From Moringa oleifera (lineage: Eukaryota; Streptophyta; Magnoliopsida; Brassicales; Moringaceae): a stretch of 64,000 nucleotides of DNA. A program made the translations under genes and the position numbers. Location of the stretch: NCBI GenBank assembly GCA_021397835.1, contig JAJFZO010000065.1, forward strand, positions 186,001-250,000, in the 5' to 3' direction. This document shows, piece by piece, positions 26,579-41,465 of this stretch (positions within the stretch are counted from its first letter, which is position 1; every line of letters begins with the position of its first letter). The notes below the pieces were generated by a model, which was given only the letters and a program-made list of their open reading frames with translations, searched no databases and was not told the DNA's origin.

Positions 26579-26662
26579 TATATAGGAGAGCTAGGTGTCT
26601 AAGCTGAGTAACGGAGTCTGACGGAGTAAGGTTACACGTAGTCTCTGCATGCTAACACTGCC
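26579..26662 (-). promoter_or_regulatory. Reduced promoter of 2S albumin copy 6
   Basis: TATATA at 26579-26584. Compared with copy 4, the roughly 30 bases carrying the proximal CATGCA and ACGT sites are missing between CTAGG and TGTCTA. The distal block (TTAGCATGCAGAGACTACGT) near 26633-26653 is intact. Confidence 0.7.
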
Positions 26663-27879
26663 AACAATGGCTCTTGTTTGTTTAAGCAACTGCCTTTCAG
26701 ATTCCTCGACTCTTGTTTTTTACTTAGCAATAGGGATTCCTCATGAACACTCAGAGCCCGAGGATGCTCTCATGGTGGCAGCTAGTTTGATCAACTCCCT
26801 CGTAAATGCTCCACCGGCTTATTGCAAACTGATATACCAAATATTAGTTCAGCTTCAAGCACCCAATAAGGGTCCATTATCAACGGCCCAAACAAATTCC
26901 AAATTCCTCAACCCGCTCTCCCCCTAGACAGGCCTACGCTGCGTGATGAAGATGGCAGCCTAAGGTGAGTCAATGTCAAAATGATTGGATTTGGACTATT
27001 TTTATATTTGAATTGCGTTGATTTTTTAATAAAATAATATAAATAATTTAATAATTACAATTTTATCATTTAATTTACTATATTTTAATAAAATTTAATA
27101 TTTAATTCAAGCCCGTGGAGGATTGGAAAGTAGAACGAGATCATTGAAGTATTATGATATTATAACATTTACAACTAAAATTACAATTACTTAGGTGGAT
27201 CAAACAAGGCCATGGAATTGGCTATGCGTTACATGAAGGAACATAAGTGTTCTTGAATGAAAAATTTTAAAAATTATTAACAATTATATAGGTTAAAATA
27301 CAAAATGATTATAATGTCTAATTTTTAAATATTTTTAAAAAGTTTGAAATAAAAATAAATAAGAAGACATTTTATTTTTTAAACTTTTATTTTTTTAAAA
27401 AAGATATTAATATGATAACATATTTGTTAATAATTAAAAAATTGAAAGTGCATCAAGTGGCATTAACGTAATTAAAATTCACGATACAGGAAAGATTTAG
27501 CTTAAGCCAAACTTTCTCTTAAAACTACGTCATTTTGGGTAATTAAAATGATAGATCAATGTCCCGCTTTGACAAACTTTTTTCCTGAAATTTTGATTAA
27601 TTACGTTATTATTTTTGACAGTTTTACCCTCAGTAAATAGATTTGCTCACTTGCCTTGATTGTAAGTGATGGCACACAGGCTCTTTCTATCAAAAAGGTG
27701 TCCTTTTCCATCTTTATCTTTTCAATATGGCGAGTATAATTTTAATCTAAACTCTCGAGAGTACATATGATACTTTCCGTCAACACATGAAACTGTGTGC
27801 GACCGACCTAAACCAAAAAGAAAAAGTGGAAAAAGGATTTAAAAAAAAAAAAAAAGGAAAAGTCCTGACCTTCGCTTTT
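26663..27879. other. Spacer between the 2S albumin array and eIF1
   Basis: It begins with upstream flank related to the other array members (TGCCAACAATGGCTCTTG), then becomes AT-rich. No gene is supported. The far end is the eIF1 promoter. Confidence 0.6.
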
Positions 27880-27888
27880 TATATATAT
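27880..27888 (+). promoter_or_regulatory. TATA box of the eIF1 gene
   Basis: TATATATAT is followed by a pyrimidine-rich start region and a leader exon that contains two AAACCCTA-like sites (a telo-box motif common in plant translation genes) and ends at 28015 with donor GTATTG. Confidence 0.65.
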
Positions 27889-29330
27889 CTCCATTTTCCT
27901 ACTCTCTCTTTTGCGTTTTCTCGCTACCCAAACAGAGCGCTTGGACTTATCCGATTTTAGGGTTTTCGTTTTCTCTCGTCAGACTCTGGTTTTCAAACCC
28001 TAATCCTCGGATCAGGTATTGCTTCCGTCAATTTCGTGTTGCTTTTGTTTCTTCGCTGATTAATTGTGAATTGAAGTTGATAAAACAGTTAATTCTCTGG
28101 AAAGATACGGACTTTTGTGACTTGCTGTTGGTTTTGATTCTGATGATTCGTTCTGTTCCTATAACGATTCGTGTCGATTTGTGAGTTCTTGTTTTTTTTT
28201 TTCCTTTCAAAATGATTCCTTTTACAACTTTGTGGCCTAATTAAGGGTTTTGATTATTTTGATTCTTTTTCCTTTCTGGACTATGTATGGGTGTCTCGAT
28301 TTTGTGTCTTAGTTCTGGGTGGAGATTTGATTGTTTTCTTGGTTGGATTGTAAGGTTAAGGATTGCAGGTTTCAATCAGCGAAAAGATTTTTCCTGTAGT
28401 TTTTTTTAAAAAAAAAATTCTTAAAAGGGATTCCTTTTGTTTTAGCTTGATGGAGTTGATTACGATATCTTTCCTCTGATTAACTACTGCTGAATTAAAC
28501 AGCATATCTAGGAGATTATTGTTATCTTCTGATGCATGTAATCAATCCCACTCTATATATTTATGTTCATTCAGCATGTGATCCCTTGAATCATTTGTTG
28601 GGGGTATTGGGTTATTGTTAATGAAATTTTTTTCATTTAACTCACGCATTCTTGCACGAGTATTTTTATTGATTCTTAATTTGGTTTTATGATTGATATT
28701 GGATTGTTGTTTGCTACTTTACTGAATCTTAATGGCATGGGAGAAATTCTGGTTGGTTCTGAACGACTTCATTTTTACATTTTTGTGTGTTTCTTGATTT
28801 TTGTTTATCTTTGTGAAATTCTTGAGTAGTGGAATTGAGATGTGCCAGATTTAAGTTACTTGAGTTGAATTTTCATTCAGCTGTTTATGTAAGTTGCAAA
28901 TTAAACCTTGTGATCTTTTGTCTGTCTGCTTGTTTTGTGAAATTGAATGGGTTTGCATTTTAATCTGGACTGTAACTCTTGCTTTTCAGTTTTTACTCAG
29001 CGTCAAAAATAGATATCTTGTTGGTTTTGGTTAATATGTAGCATTGAGCAGATATCCTTTTTGTTTTATGGCCCCAGGCTGTATCTTTTTATCTGAGAGA
29101 GAGCAAGCTTAATTTGTAAATTTTATAAGACGTGCCTAAATGCTTTTGGTTTGTTCAGTAAGGTGTCTTAATATGACTGTATTCTTGCTTTTTGAAGGAA
29201 TTGTAGGCTAAATGCAATTTGGTTGGTTATGTTACCAAAGTTAATATTATCAAAGATTCTTACTTGGGTTTCCCTTTCAACGTAGGTCTGAGCATTCTGG
29301 TTGTTAGGCCCCTTCTATAAGCTAAGGTTC

Positions 29331-30202
29331 ATGTCTGATCTTGACATCCAGATTCCTACTACCTTTGGTAAGACAGCTTCTGTCAGTGTCTGTTATTATC
29401 ATTTGATGATTATGTGTACTTTTCTACTTGTAGGTTTTAACTTATTTCATGTAAAGACACATGGATCTCAGTTTGAAGCTCTGCATCATTTTGTTACTAT
29501 GAAGACATTAGATTTTGTAGTAGTGACTGTTTGCTTGATAATGGCAGATTTTTTTTTTCTTTTCTGCTGTTTTTCCAACCTAATATTGACTCTCTCTTTC
29601 CATCTTCTCTCTGAGAGACCTAACTGGTAGTTCTGTGCTTGGGTGCTAGATCCGTTTGCTGATGCAAATGCTGAGGACTCAGGTGCTGGAGCAAAGGAGT
29701 ACGTGCATATTCGTATTCAGCAGCGGAATGGTAGAAAAAGTCTGACGACTGTCCAGGGGCTGAAGAAAGAATTCAGCTACAACAAGATACTCAAGGACCT
29801 CAAGAAGGAGTTCTGCTGCAATGGTACTGTGGTTCAGGACCCTGAACTAGGACAGGTGTGTTCTACCCCCTAAAGTACCCATATCTTCCCCCCTTTCCTT
29901 TTAATCTAGTTTCTTATGTTCCTGTGCTTATATAGGTTATTCAGCTTCAAGGTGATCAGAGAAAGAATGTCTCCACTTTCCTTGTCCAGGTAACTGTCGT
30001 CATTTCTTGGAACATTAGGAATTTTTTTCATTGACATTTACTTGTGGCAAAAGCTTATTTGATCTTTTTGGTAAATGTTTAATTTCTGTTTGAAAGTAAG
30101 TTTGGTGTATCCATTTGGCTTATGTTCTCCTCTCTTTTTTTCCCTGTTGTTGAACAGGCTGGCATTGTGAAAAAGGAAAATATCAAAATCCATGGTTTCT
30201 GA
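29331..30202 (+). CDS. SUI1: Translation initiation factor eIF1 (SUI1 homologue), 4 coding exons
   Basis: eIF1 binds the 40S ribosomal subunit near the P site and enforces AUG selection during scanning. Coding exons are 29331-29367, 29650-29855, 29936-29989 and 30158-30202, giving 113 residues, the usual plant length. A non-coding leader exon ending at 28015 is joined by a long first intron to the exon beginning at 29286. Landmarks are MSDLDIQIPTTFDPFADA at the N-terminus, the basic HIRIQQRNGRKSLTTVQGL strand, the KKEFCCNGTVVQDPELG core of the SUI1 domain, and the end ENIKIHGF. The start is fixed by family agreement; an AUG-free short leader precedes it in the same exon. Nothing unusual is seen. 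Confidence 0.96.
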
Positions 30203-31468
30203 GCTCGAGCTCTTCTAGATTTCTGCAGCCTTGACAGTTCTTTGTCAGTTCAGATAATAGTACCTGAACTTCAATACATGTCACTGTGGTATGCCACTGT
30301 GCATGTTGTGTTTCTGATGTTTGGACTCTTGTGGTATATGCTCTTTGTGTTTTTGGTGTTCTCTAGTCTGACCGGTTTCTGTAATGTTGGTGTTGTTATG
30401 GACATATGAAAGTATGCTTCTCTATTCTAAATATTTAACATTGTCAGATGCATATGGGTAGATCTGTGATATCTCTACCAAATATTTTTAGTTTGTTGGT
30501 GATGTTATTGGACCAGAAGTAACTCCGACTCATGTGATGATGCATGATTCTTTTTGGAAGGGTCTAATGCAATCTTTGGTTAATAATACAAGCTCAATCA
30601 GAAGAAGAGAGGGGTGGAGGAAAAGCTCGGCAGCTACGGCATATAGCTATCAATTTTTCCTTTTCCCTGGTACTCGGTGTAATGCTGTTTCTCGGTCATT
30701 CCAGTTCTTTATCAGTTAAAGAGACTGGTCTCAAAGGAGTTAGTGGGCTAGTCAGGCCTTCCATGGGCTGAATGAGCAGGTTATGGCTCTTTCATGAGTT
30801 GTTCCTGCATCGGATGCTTGGGCCTACAGTAGATTTTGGGACACCTGTTGGGCGTATTGATATCAGAGGTGAAAGCAAGCTTCCCACTCGACATCAAAAT
30901 GGAATATCTTGGCCCATCATTTTATGTGGACAAGATAAAATGAAAAAAAAAAAAAAGAATTTCTTTCTCTTCCATCATTCTCGTGACCTTCTATAATATT
31001 ATATGGTCCCCATAATGATCATAATGGTCTAGATAATCTATATTTGTAAAGACTAAGGAGGGTACATGTAAGTAATTCTCTTTTAACAATAATGCCAAAA
31101 GGCTTTCTCTTTTGCCAGTATATTATTTTCCATTACGGGGTCCCTATCGTTACTTTGACACAAGATATCGTGATAACCCAAGAGATGACGGAAGTACTCT
31201 GACCTTTTTCCATCAGCCAGAATGGCTTTTCATAAACTGATAATCCTCCACTCTCCGTGACCTTCAGACAGAGATCAAACACCTCCAACGCCAGATATAT
31301 TTTATGAAAACATCAAACTTCTAGACCCTTCATTTCTTATCCTCTTGCCACGTGTACGGCCTCGTGGACCTCCTGCTTTGGCCTTTTCTTCCCCATAAAT
31401 GCTCACTGCCCTCTTCACTCTCTTCCCAACAATTCACAAGCCCCTGACAGCTCCCTTTTTCAACTCAG
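30203..31468. other. eIF1 3' flank and THI1 promoter
   Basis: The first part is the 3' UTR of eIF1. No gene is supported in the middle. A G-box CACGTG lies at 31349-31354 and a TATA-like CATAAAT near 31394, about 75 bases before the THI1 ATG. Confidence 0.6.
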
Positions 31469-33469
<2,001 letters not shown>

Positions 33470-34581
33470 TTGGAGGAGCCAGTAGGAAGAGTTGCAGATA
33501 TGAAATCAAGGAGGAGTGAATCCGGATTAATAATATTAGTTTGGTAGGGAAGGTACCTATGTAATGGATGGTTGATGTGATGATGCAGTTGGGTCCTGCT
33601 AAATGCATTGGTTTCTCTCTCTTTCTGTGTGTGTTTTTTCATGAGACTGTTGGATTTGCAGTGAAAATAACTTGGTTCTTGCTACTGTAATGCTCTTGTT
33701 CCTCGACCTCTCTTTGCAATTAGTCTAAGGCACAATAAGCAACCAGAAAGCAAAATGGGATTCTAACCAGATGGGTGTGTGAAATTCAAAGCTGCTGTAA
33801 AGTTGGCCAAGCAAAGTTCTATTACCGTAAACAGTTCCATGAGAGATTCAAAGTATAGAACCTCTCCTCATCCAAGATTGGAAGTATAGCTGTTGTCGCC
33901 CTAGCATCTGATTTGAAATCTATTTAGACATTTTTTAAAAAAATAATTTTTAAAAAGTGAAAATAATACTCATCGAATAATTGTTTATTGAAACACATTT
34001 TAATAATAGTAATTATACATTTAATTTTTATCACAAATGATAAATTAATAATATTAATGAAATAAATAATTAAATATTTTAAGTTTTGGTTTTTAAAATT
34101 TGTTTTTATTATTTTTTCAAAAGATACTATTGAAACGGAAAAAAAGAAAAACTAAAACAGTAATAAACACTACCTTTAGTACTAGTAGTCCATTAGTTTC
34201 GCACTTAAACATAAGAAAAGATTGACTGATGGCCACGATGTCGTTTTGTCCCCTGTGCGCAGCAAGAGATTTGCTTTGGTAGTGTTCTTCCCCATCGAAT
34301 GCTTCGCATTCATTAAAAGACTGCTTTAATTCTCACGAATTACGAATATCTCCACAGGTCGCATTTCAAGGTAGGTTGAATCCTATAACCTTAACCATCA
34401 GTTTGCTCGACGTGAATGGACAGCAAATCGAGCTCAAGATGCTATTTGTGTTAATCCTAATTGACTTGACATTCACAGTGCTCGAAACCCGTAATTGACT
34501 GCATAATCATCCCCGGGTTTTTATTCTTTTTTCCGGTTTTTAATTGTTTTTGTTTTCAGGTTCTTAGGTGTCTGTTGAAAG
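33470..34581. other. Spacer between THI1 and the DDRGK gene
   Basis: It holds the THI1 3' UTR, an AT-rich block at 33920-34170 and the short upstream region and 5' UTR of the next gene. An intron may lie in the 5' UTR, since CAGGTTC is found near 34558, but this is uncertain. No gene is supported. Confidence 0.55.
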
Positions 34582-37500
34582 ATGGAGGAAATTTTCGTTC
34601 TGATTCTCTCGATGTTTCTCGTTGTGGCCTTGATTCCCTTATATCTATGGAAACGTCGTCAAGATTGCCGATCACCTGAGCAACAAGAAGAACCTCAGGT
34701 GTTCTTTTACTTCTTTTCGTTGTTCAGTACCCTTTATTGCTATGCCTAGTAATCAAATTCTTTAAGCACATAGTTTTAATCAAAGTTGTGATGTTCAATA
34801 AAGATTAGGCTTGTCTTTACTCTCTTGGTTATTATGTCAAGTTTAGAGTACATTGTTTAGCTAAAATTTTGAAGGTCAAATCATTTGATTCTTTTTCAAA
34901 GGAAAAATAGTGGGATTGTTTAGTAGGCTTACATTTTCCAGAAAGGTAAGTCCAAGGTTTCCTATTATCAATAGAAGATTTGTTTATGCTGAATATGCTG
35001 GTGGTTACAGCCTCTTGAATGTTTATGTTGTTTTCTTGATTAACTGTGATGAGCTCAGGTCCAGCAGAGGGAAACCGTGGTACGCGCCACTGGTGCACGT
35101 CGGATGCGTAGGAGACCAGCAGCTTCTGGGGCTAGCACATCATCAGCTAATGTTGAAGGTTGGTGGATGTTTGGATCTTGAATTAAGTGCATGCTGAAAT
35201 GGTATCCATTGTTTTGTTGTTGGTGTCTGTTTATATCAGATTAGATGTTGTTGTGTGCATTTGTTTTGTGATGTTTCCTCACATTGATCTTCTTCTCCTA
35301 GGGTACGCAAAACCAACTTGTGTAAGGTGGTTTAGTCATCCTCTAGAAAATGATACTGAATAGCTAGCAAATATTGTGGACCTCAAGTGAGCGAGTGATG
35401 TTCATTTGAACATGCAAAATGGAATTTTTTTTAATTAGATAAACAAACCAGATAGCATTCTGTCTGTGATCTGCAGATAATCTATTTTGATTTACAAACT
35501 AGGGGGAGGGGAAGGGAACACTCTGAACTGGAATTGCTGAGAAACGCTTGACTGGGAACTTTTAATGTAATGAAGAGTATGATTGACTGGGTCCAAGTGT
35601 GAATACAGAGCATAGATGTGTAGCTTTTCCTGGTTTAACTGTTTGCCTGTTAATTTCTGCAAGTGTTTTCTGTATGTGGACAGCTGGTAGTCTATGCACT
35701 ATATTTGAGGTAGTCATTTACATAAGTGCATATGCAGAAACTGTTGATGAAAGTGATGATGAAGCTGTTATGGGGGGTGGATATTATGAGGCCAAAGCAT
35801 CAAAGAAGAAAGAAAAGAAGCGACAAGAGAGGGAAGCACAAAGGCAGGTACAATTCTGTCCTCCCTTCCCATTTTCTTTTCATATCTGGTTCTCTGCACG
35901 TATGCTCATGAATCCTGTAAGTTTTGGTAAAGTTCCAATATTAATATTAGATTCTGACGAAAATTTACAGTATAGTAAAGGTTTCATGAGAGTGCAAGTA
36001 TTTTGGGTGCCTATTATTCTCCAAATATTAGCCCACAGTTCTTGAGGTACAGCTATGTATCTTACATTGCGTAAATATTGCAAAGAAAAGATAGAATATG
36101 CTGGTGGCGTTCTTAATGGTGGTCCTTGGGTGTAACAAGATAATTTCTTTGTCATATACATTTTTGCATCTGTTGTCTGTTCTGCTGAGTTTGGGATCGT
36201 TGTGGTGAAGGCTGAAGAAGCTGCACGTGAAACAAGGCAGACAAAACAAGACCGTTATGCAGAAATGCGGAGGAGGAAGGATGAGGAGCGTGAGACCCAG
36301 GAGCGTATGCTGGTAGGTTGAATGCTCATTTCTTTCTTAAAAAATGAAACTTTTGTTGCTTCCCCTATTCTCGTGGTTTGTGTTGGGGCAGGTGTGTTTT
36401 GTGTGCATATGCATAGGTTGGATGATTGACTTCCTAGCTGAGATATGCAGGAAGAAGCGATTACCCTTCTCTTCCTATAACAGAAAAAAGAAAAAGAAAA
36501 TTCTTGTTGGTTGTGGTATTTTTGTGGTGTTGTGTTGGGTTCGGGATATTTGGTAGGCTAGATGTTTGACTTCCTAGCTGAGGGACATGATTTATGCAGG
36601 AAGAAGAAGCAAAAGCTCGGCAGGCCAGAGAGGAGGAGGCTGCTGCACTAGATTTTGAGAAGTGGAAAGGGGAATTTTCTGTTGATGCTGAAGGTACCAC
36701 GGAAAATGAAGTACCAGATGGGAGTCAGGACTTGCTTTCTGATTTTGTGGAATTCATAAAGGTATTCTTCACAATTCTTACTAGACTCTTACAGGCTTTC
36801 TATTCTTAACTTTTTGATAAACAACAGTTTTCCCCTTGACAAGTGTTAGAATGCCAAAGCATTCAATTGTCAATGTTTCTGTTTTTCATTCTTAAGAGAC
36901 TCTTATTTTGGCACTGATCTTTGTTTCTCTGCAATATTATTGCAGAAACAGAAGTGTGTTCCTTTAGAAGATCTTGCTGCAGAATTCAAGTTGCGGACCC
37001 AGGTACAAAGGAATAGGCTTTCTATCCTCGCTTGTCCTTCATGGATTTTTTTCATCGCTTACCTTCCATGATGGAGATGTGAGTGTAGCAATTTCCGTTA
37101 AATTATCCTGTTAAACAATAAATTGGTTGTGTCTGCAATGCTTTCATAATGCATGCATCAGTCCAAGTAAAAAGGAATGGCAGGTCTACTCTATCACTTT
37201 GCCTTCTTCTTTTCAATGTGGAATGTGGTTTTCCAAGTTTGTAAACAACTTTAATTAATGCAGGAATGCATCAACCGGATCACCTCCTTGGAGAGTATGG
37301 GTATGTGTTATACCCTTTCATTTTGTTTGTGTTGGATGTATTTCCTTGACCAGTCATTACTGCCTTGTTGCAAAATCTATGGTTAAAGATTTCAAGTTTC
37401 TCATTCATTTGCTTACATTTCGGCTTCTAGCATGCTCAGAGTTGGCTTTATTTTGCTGATTTTTAAATAGCCCCTTAAAGTATGCATTTTCTTTATTCAC

Positions 37501-38109
37501 CTTCAGTTTTTTCTCATAGCTATTTTGGTATGTGATGATGGCCTTTGTACACCAATGCCTTCTGATCACATAGGTGGATAGCTAATGCTTTCATTCCGGG
37601 CATGTGAACTTTTAATTTCAACGTCCTGTGTGTCATCTTAGATGATTAATTTTCAAGCGTCAGTCTTTTATAGATGGTTTTCTTGATGGTGATAAACAAT
37701 AGGCCAAATGATCTCATGCTTTAGGTCTTGTTGCACTAATATAGTGAAGGAGAACAGATTGTTAGTCCATGTGATTGTTGATCAAGGGAGTGAATATGTT
37801 TTTGTTGTGTTGTGCCTTGTTTAGGTTTGGTGCCTAGTATCTTATTTATGAAAAAAAAAAAACTGGACACTCTTGTTGAGGATTTGATTGATCTTTGTTT
37901 TAGGGCGACTTTCTGGTGTCATGGATGATAGAGGAAAATACATATACATCTCACAAGAAGAAATGCAAGCTGTTGCTGACTATATTAAGCGACAAGGAAG
38001 AGTTAGCATCTCACATCTAGCCGGTAAATCCAACCAGTTTATTGATTTAGAGCCAAAAGCACAGTTCGCTGAAGAAATCAGTGGCATGGAAGAGATGGCA
38101 GTTCCTTGA
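34582..38109 (+). CDS. DDRGK domain-containing protein (UFBP1 homologue), 8 exons
   Basis: DDRGK1/UFBP1 is an ER-anchored adaptor of the UFM1 conjugation system, working with the UFL1 ligase. Exons are 34582-34698, 35059-35158, 35738-35847, 36211-36312, 36600-36761, 36946-37002, 37264-37300 and 37904-38109. The phases agree and give 296 residues. The N-terminus ([20 protein letters not shown]) is a single membrane anchor. It is followed by a basic, Ser-rich linker ([17 protein letters not shown]), a long charged helix ([15 protein letters not shown]..., roughly residues 88-165), and a winged-helix PCI-like end with [11 protein letters not shown] and [11 protein letters not shown]; the name-giving DDRGK is at 236-240. 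The last residues are EEMAVP. The start is the first ATG of the anchor exon. No oddity was found. Confidence 0.94.
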
Positions 38110-39253
38110 TTCTGTGAATGCCCCAATTTATACATGTGGCATAATTAGAGGGAACTAACCAAGTGCATGATGGAAAGTAGAGATTAAGCTTCATTTTATT
38201 ATCTAGATGAGAGGACAATGGAGCTCTCCTTTGCAGGTATAGGTTTGAAGAGGATCCAGACAAGCTGATGAGTGTAGTTTCATTATGCCTGGAAAAAATC
38301 TGTTCGTCTTTCATGTAGCCTTTATTTGTCTAACCTGCATAGTCATAGACCCAGAGTGGCTGTTCACATACGACGGGTGACAGTATGAGCATTGTAAATT
38401 GTTATTAGCAATATGGTGAAGGAACTTAAATCTGATGAATTTGATCACCCAAGTGGATGGGAGTTTGCTGGATTAATTCATGCAATACGTCTTCAGGACG
38501 TGGATACATTTGCTTGGTTCTATTGCAAGCATGGTTTGGTCTTACCCTTTTTAACTCTTTCTGGACCTACCAAAACTGTCCATTTCATAACAAGATTGTG
38601 AAATAAACTGTCTGCATTGCAAGAAGATGGTTGTGTTTGTTACCCATGGGCCCCGGGACAAAAATATGTTGCTAATATGGTGCAAATGAAGTAAAATTAA
38701 ACCCCAGTCCGAAATCATGAATTCTTAGTTAAAAGCCTGGGGCTATTGGTTTGTGGCCATGTCAGGTGATCAACTAATTTATGCCACAGATGCATAGTTA
38801 GTCAGTTATGCCCCGTGTAACCATGGCAACTAGGCTTCGAACACGAGGGCCATACAAATCTCTCTCTCTGTCTCTGTCTGTTGCACTAACCAGATCCAAT
38901 AGGTTCTTGGTAGTAATTTTCTGTATTCTAAAAACAGCATGTAAACTTGTCTAGGAATCTCTTCTTTAGTGTCATCGTTTTGTATTTATGTATCAAGCAA
39001 CGAACTATTTGATCATCATTCTCTTCCTCCGCCTAGCACGCGAAAATCAAAGGAAGAGAATTCAGCTTGACTCAGTCTTCCATTTTCGATCTCTTGTTTT
39101 TATAAGCGTCTGCTTTCATTTTCATTAAGGGGTTTCTCAGAATCCCCTTAGGCTCCCCCCACACAGGGACCTACTTCTTTCTCTTGCTCCTTCTCCTTCA
39201 TTTGACCCTATCTTGCTTGTGCCCTGAGAAACCAGCTCTGGAAACACAGAACT
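38110..39253. other. Spacer between DDRGK gene and COBRA-like gene
   Basis: 3' UTR of the DDRGK gene, then unassigned sequence. TATAAG at 39101-39106 is a likely TATA box for the COBRA-like gene, followed by a pyrimidine-rich leader. Confidence 0.55.
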
Positions 39254-41465
39254 ATGAAGGCTATCAAGGCCAAGACAGGCATGAAGATACCTTGGACATG
39301 GAATAATAAGATGGCTATAGCAACCTTTGCATTGTTTCTTGTATGCTCGACAACAAGCCAGGTCTGCTACGGCCAAGATGACGGGACCGACCAGGACCAG
39401 GCCCCGCCTCCCGCCTTGCAGACCTGCAACGGGATATTCCTAATGTACAACTTCATGGGCAGGGAGAAGGAATATCCCCACCTGAAGAACGTCACTGCCC
39501 AGTCCTGGGCGTTCAAGGCCAACGCCATGATAGTGAACACCGGGTCGGAGGAGCTCAAGGGATGGAAGATGTTCGTAGGGTTCCAACACAAAGAGATTTT
39601 GGTGTCAGCCTCCGGGGCGGTCGCCATCGATGACGGCGACTTCCCGTTTCCTGCAGGGAACGGGACGACCTTCTCCGGGTACCCTCAGACGGATTTGAAG
39701 ACCTCCATTGAGACTGCTGGCGACTATAATCAGATTTCGGCCAACATTGAGATCTCTGGCACTCTCTTCGGGGTGAAGCCCTCCGTGACGCCAATGCCCA
39801 AGACCATTAAGCTCGTCAATGATGGGTATCAGTGCCCTGCTCCCACCAGGCATGGTAACCTTTCTTCTTTCTTCCTCTCCTTCTCCGTTGGTTCTCTCTT
39901 TTTCATCCTTTTTGTGTATTTATCTTCATGGGGGCGCTAGGATTACTGACGGGATTTATGTTTTAATTTTCCATTTTCCATTAAATCACAAGTTGCAGTC
40001 CAGTAATCCTTAAGCACTTCTGTTTTGGGCATTTTCAGGAGGCAACATGCATGTCTGCTGCAAAAAGAACCCCAAATTCAAGGTCAAACCAAGCCCCAAG
40101 ATTAAGTTCATGCCTCGACGATACGGTGATCTGAACATAGTCTACGACGTGATCCAAGCCTATGAGGGGAACTATCTCGCCCAGGTAACCATTAACAACG
40201 ACAACCCATTGGGTCGCCTCGATCACTGGAACCTCACTTGGGAGTGGATGCGAGGAGAGTTCATTTATTCCATGAGAGGAGCCTACACTCACAAGAAGGA
40301 CCCCTCTGTGTGTATCTATGGCAAAGCCGGCCAGTACTACAATGACTTCGATTTCTCTCAGGTGATGAATTGTGAAACGAAGCCCGTCATAGCTGATTTG
40401 CCGGCGGACAGAGCAAATGATGAGAAGATAGGGAAATTGCCTTACTGTTGTAAAAACGGCACTCTCTTGCCGACCATAATGGATCCCTCGAAATCAAAGG
40501 CCATTTTCCAAATGCAGGTTTACAAGATCCCTCCTGATATGAACAGAACGGCATTCTATCCCCCACAGCACTGGAAGATCGACGGGTTGCTTAATCCCCA
40601 GTACAAGTGTGGCCCTCCAATGAGAGTAGACCCGACGCCGTTTCCGGATCCCAGTGGCCTGCAGGCTGTAACATTTGCTATCGCAAGTTGGCAGGTGGTC
40701 TGCAATATTACCAAGCCAAAGCTGCAGGCATCGAAATGCTGTGTCTCGTTCTCGGCTTACTACAACGACTCCGCCATCCCTTGCAACACCTGTGCTTGCG
40801 GCTGCGATGATATAAATACTGACACTTGCAACGCCAATGCTCGAGCAATGCTTCTCCCTCCAGATGCCCTTCTGGTGCCTTTCGCTAATAGGACTCTCAA
40901 AGCGAAAGCTTGGGCTAAGCAGAACCACCTGCCTGTTCCTAAGAGATTGCCTTGTCCTGATAACTGTGGGGTTAGTCTGAATTGGCACATCAACACTGAT
41001 TACAGCAGCGGATGGACTGCTCGGATCACCCTCTTTAACTGGCGGAACTACTACTTCGAGGACTGGTTTACTGCCATTGATATGGGGAGGGCTGGTGCTG
41101 GTTATGAGAATGTTTACTCCTTCAACGGGACAAGAATTCCAGGGAACAATCACACCATCTTGCTCCAGGGTTTGCCTGGTTTGAATTACCTGATGGGAGA
41201 GGTGAATGGTACTAATCCAACCAAGGATCCTCAAGTGCCTGGAAAACAGCAATCTGTGATTTCCTTCCACAAGAAAAACCTGCACGACCTAAATATAGTA
41301 CAGGGTGATGGGTTCCCAAAGAGGGTGTTCTTCAACGGGGAAGAGTGTGCCCTTCCTAAGCATTTCCCTCAGAGAAATTCAGGTCACAGATCCACCTTCA
41401 GTTTCCTCCCCGCTCTCTTCATCTCAATCATGTCTTTACTGCTGATGACAAATCACTTACATTGA
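39254..41465 (+). CDS. COBRA-like protein, long form (COBL7-11 group), 2 exons
   Basis: COBRA-like proteins are GPI-anchored extracellular glycoproteins that guide cellulose deposition; the long-form group includes pollen and root-hair members. Exons are 39254-39854 and 40039-41465, giving 675 residues. The sequence shows a hydrophobic signal segment (MAIATFALFLVCSTTSQ, residues 20-36), an N-terminal extension of about 180 residues ending CPAPTRHGGNMHVCC, a COBRA domain with many N-x-S/T sites, the diagnostic CCVS motif at 434-437 followed by a Cys cluster (CNTCACGC), and a C-terminal hydrophobic tail (FSFLPALFISIMSLLL) typical of GPI addition. The length and N-terminal extension fit the long subfamily. 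Three in-frame ATGs (residues 1, 10, 20) could start it; residue 20 would give the cleanest signal peptide. The exact orthologue (COBL10 or 11 versus 7 or 8) was not resolved. Confidence 0.92.

Noticed and set aside
30534..30996. Two plus-strand open frames of 61 and 74 codons between eIF1 and THI1
   Set aside because: No family match and no splice or promoter context; one ends in a poly-Lys run from an A tract.
33470..33900. Possible TPP riboswitch near the thiamine gene
   Set aside because: In plants the TPP riboswitch is known from the 3' UTR of THIC, not THI1, and I saw no matching conserved core here.
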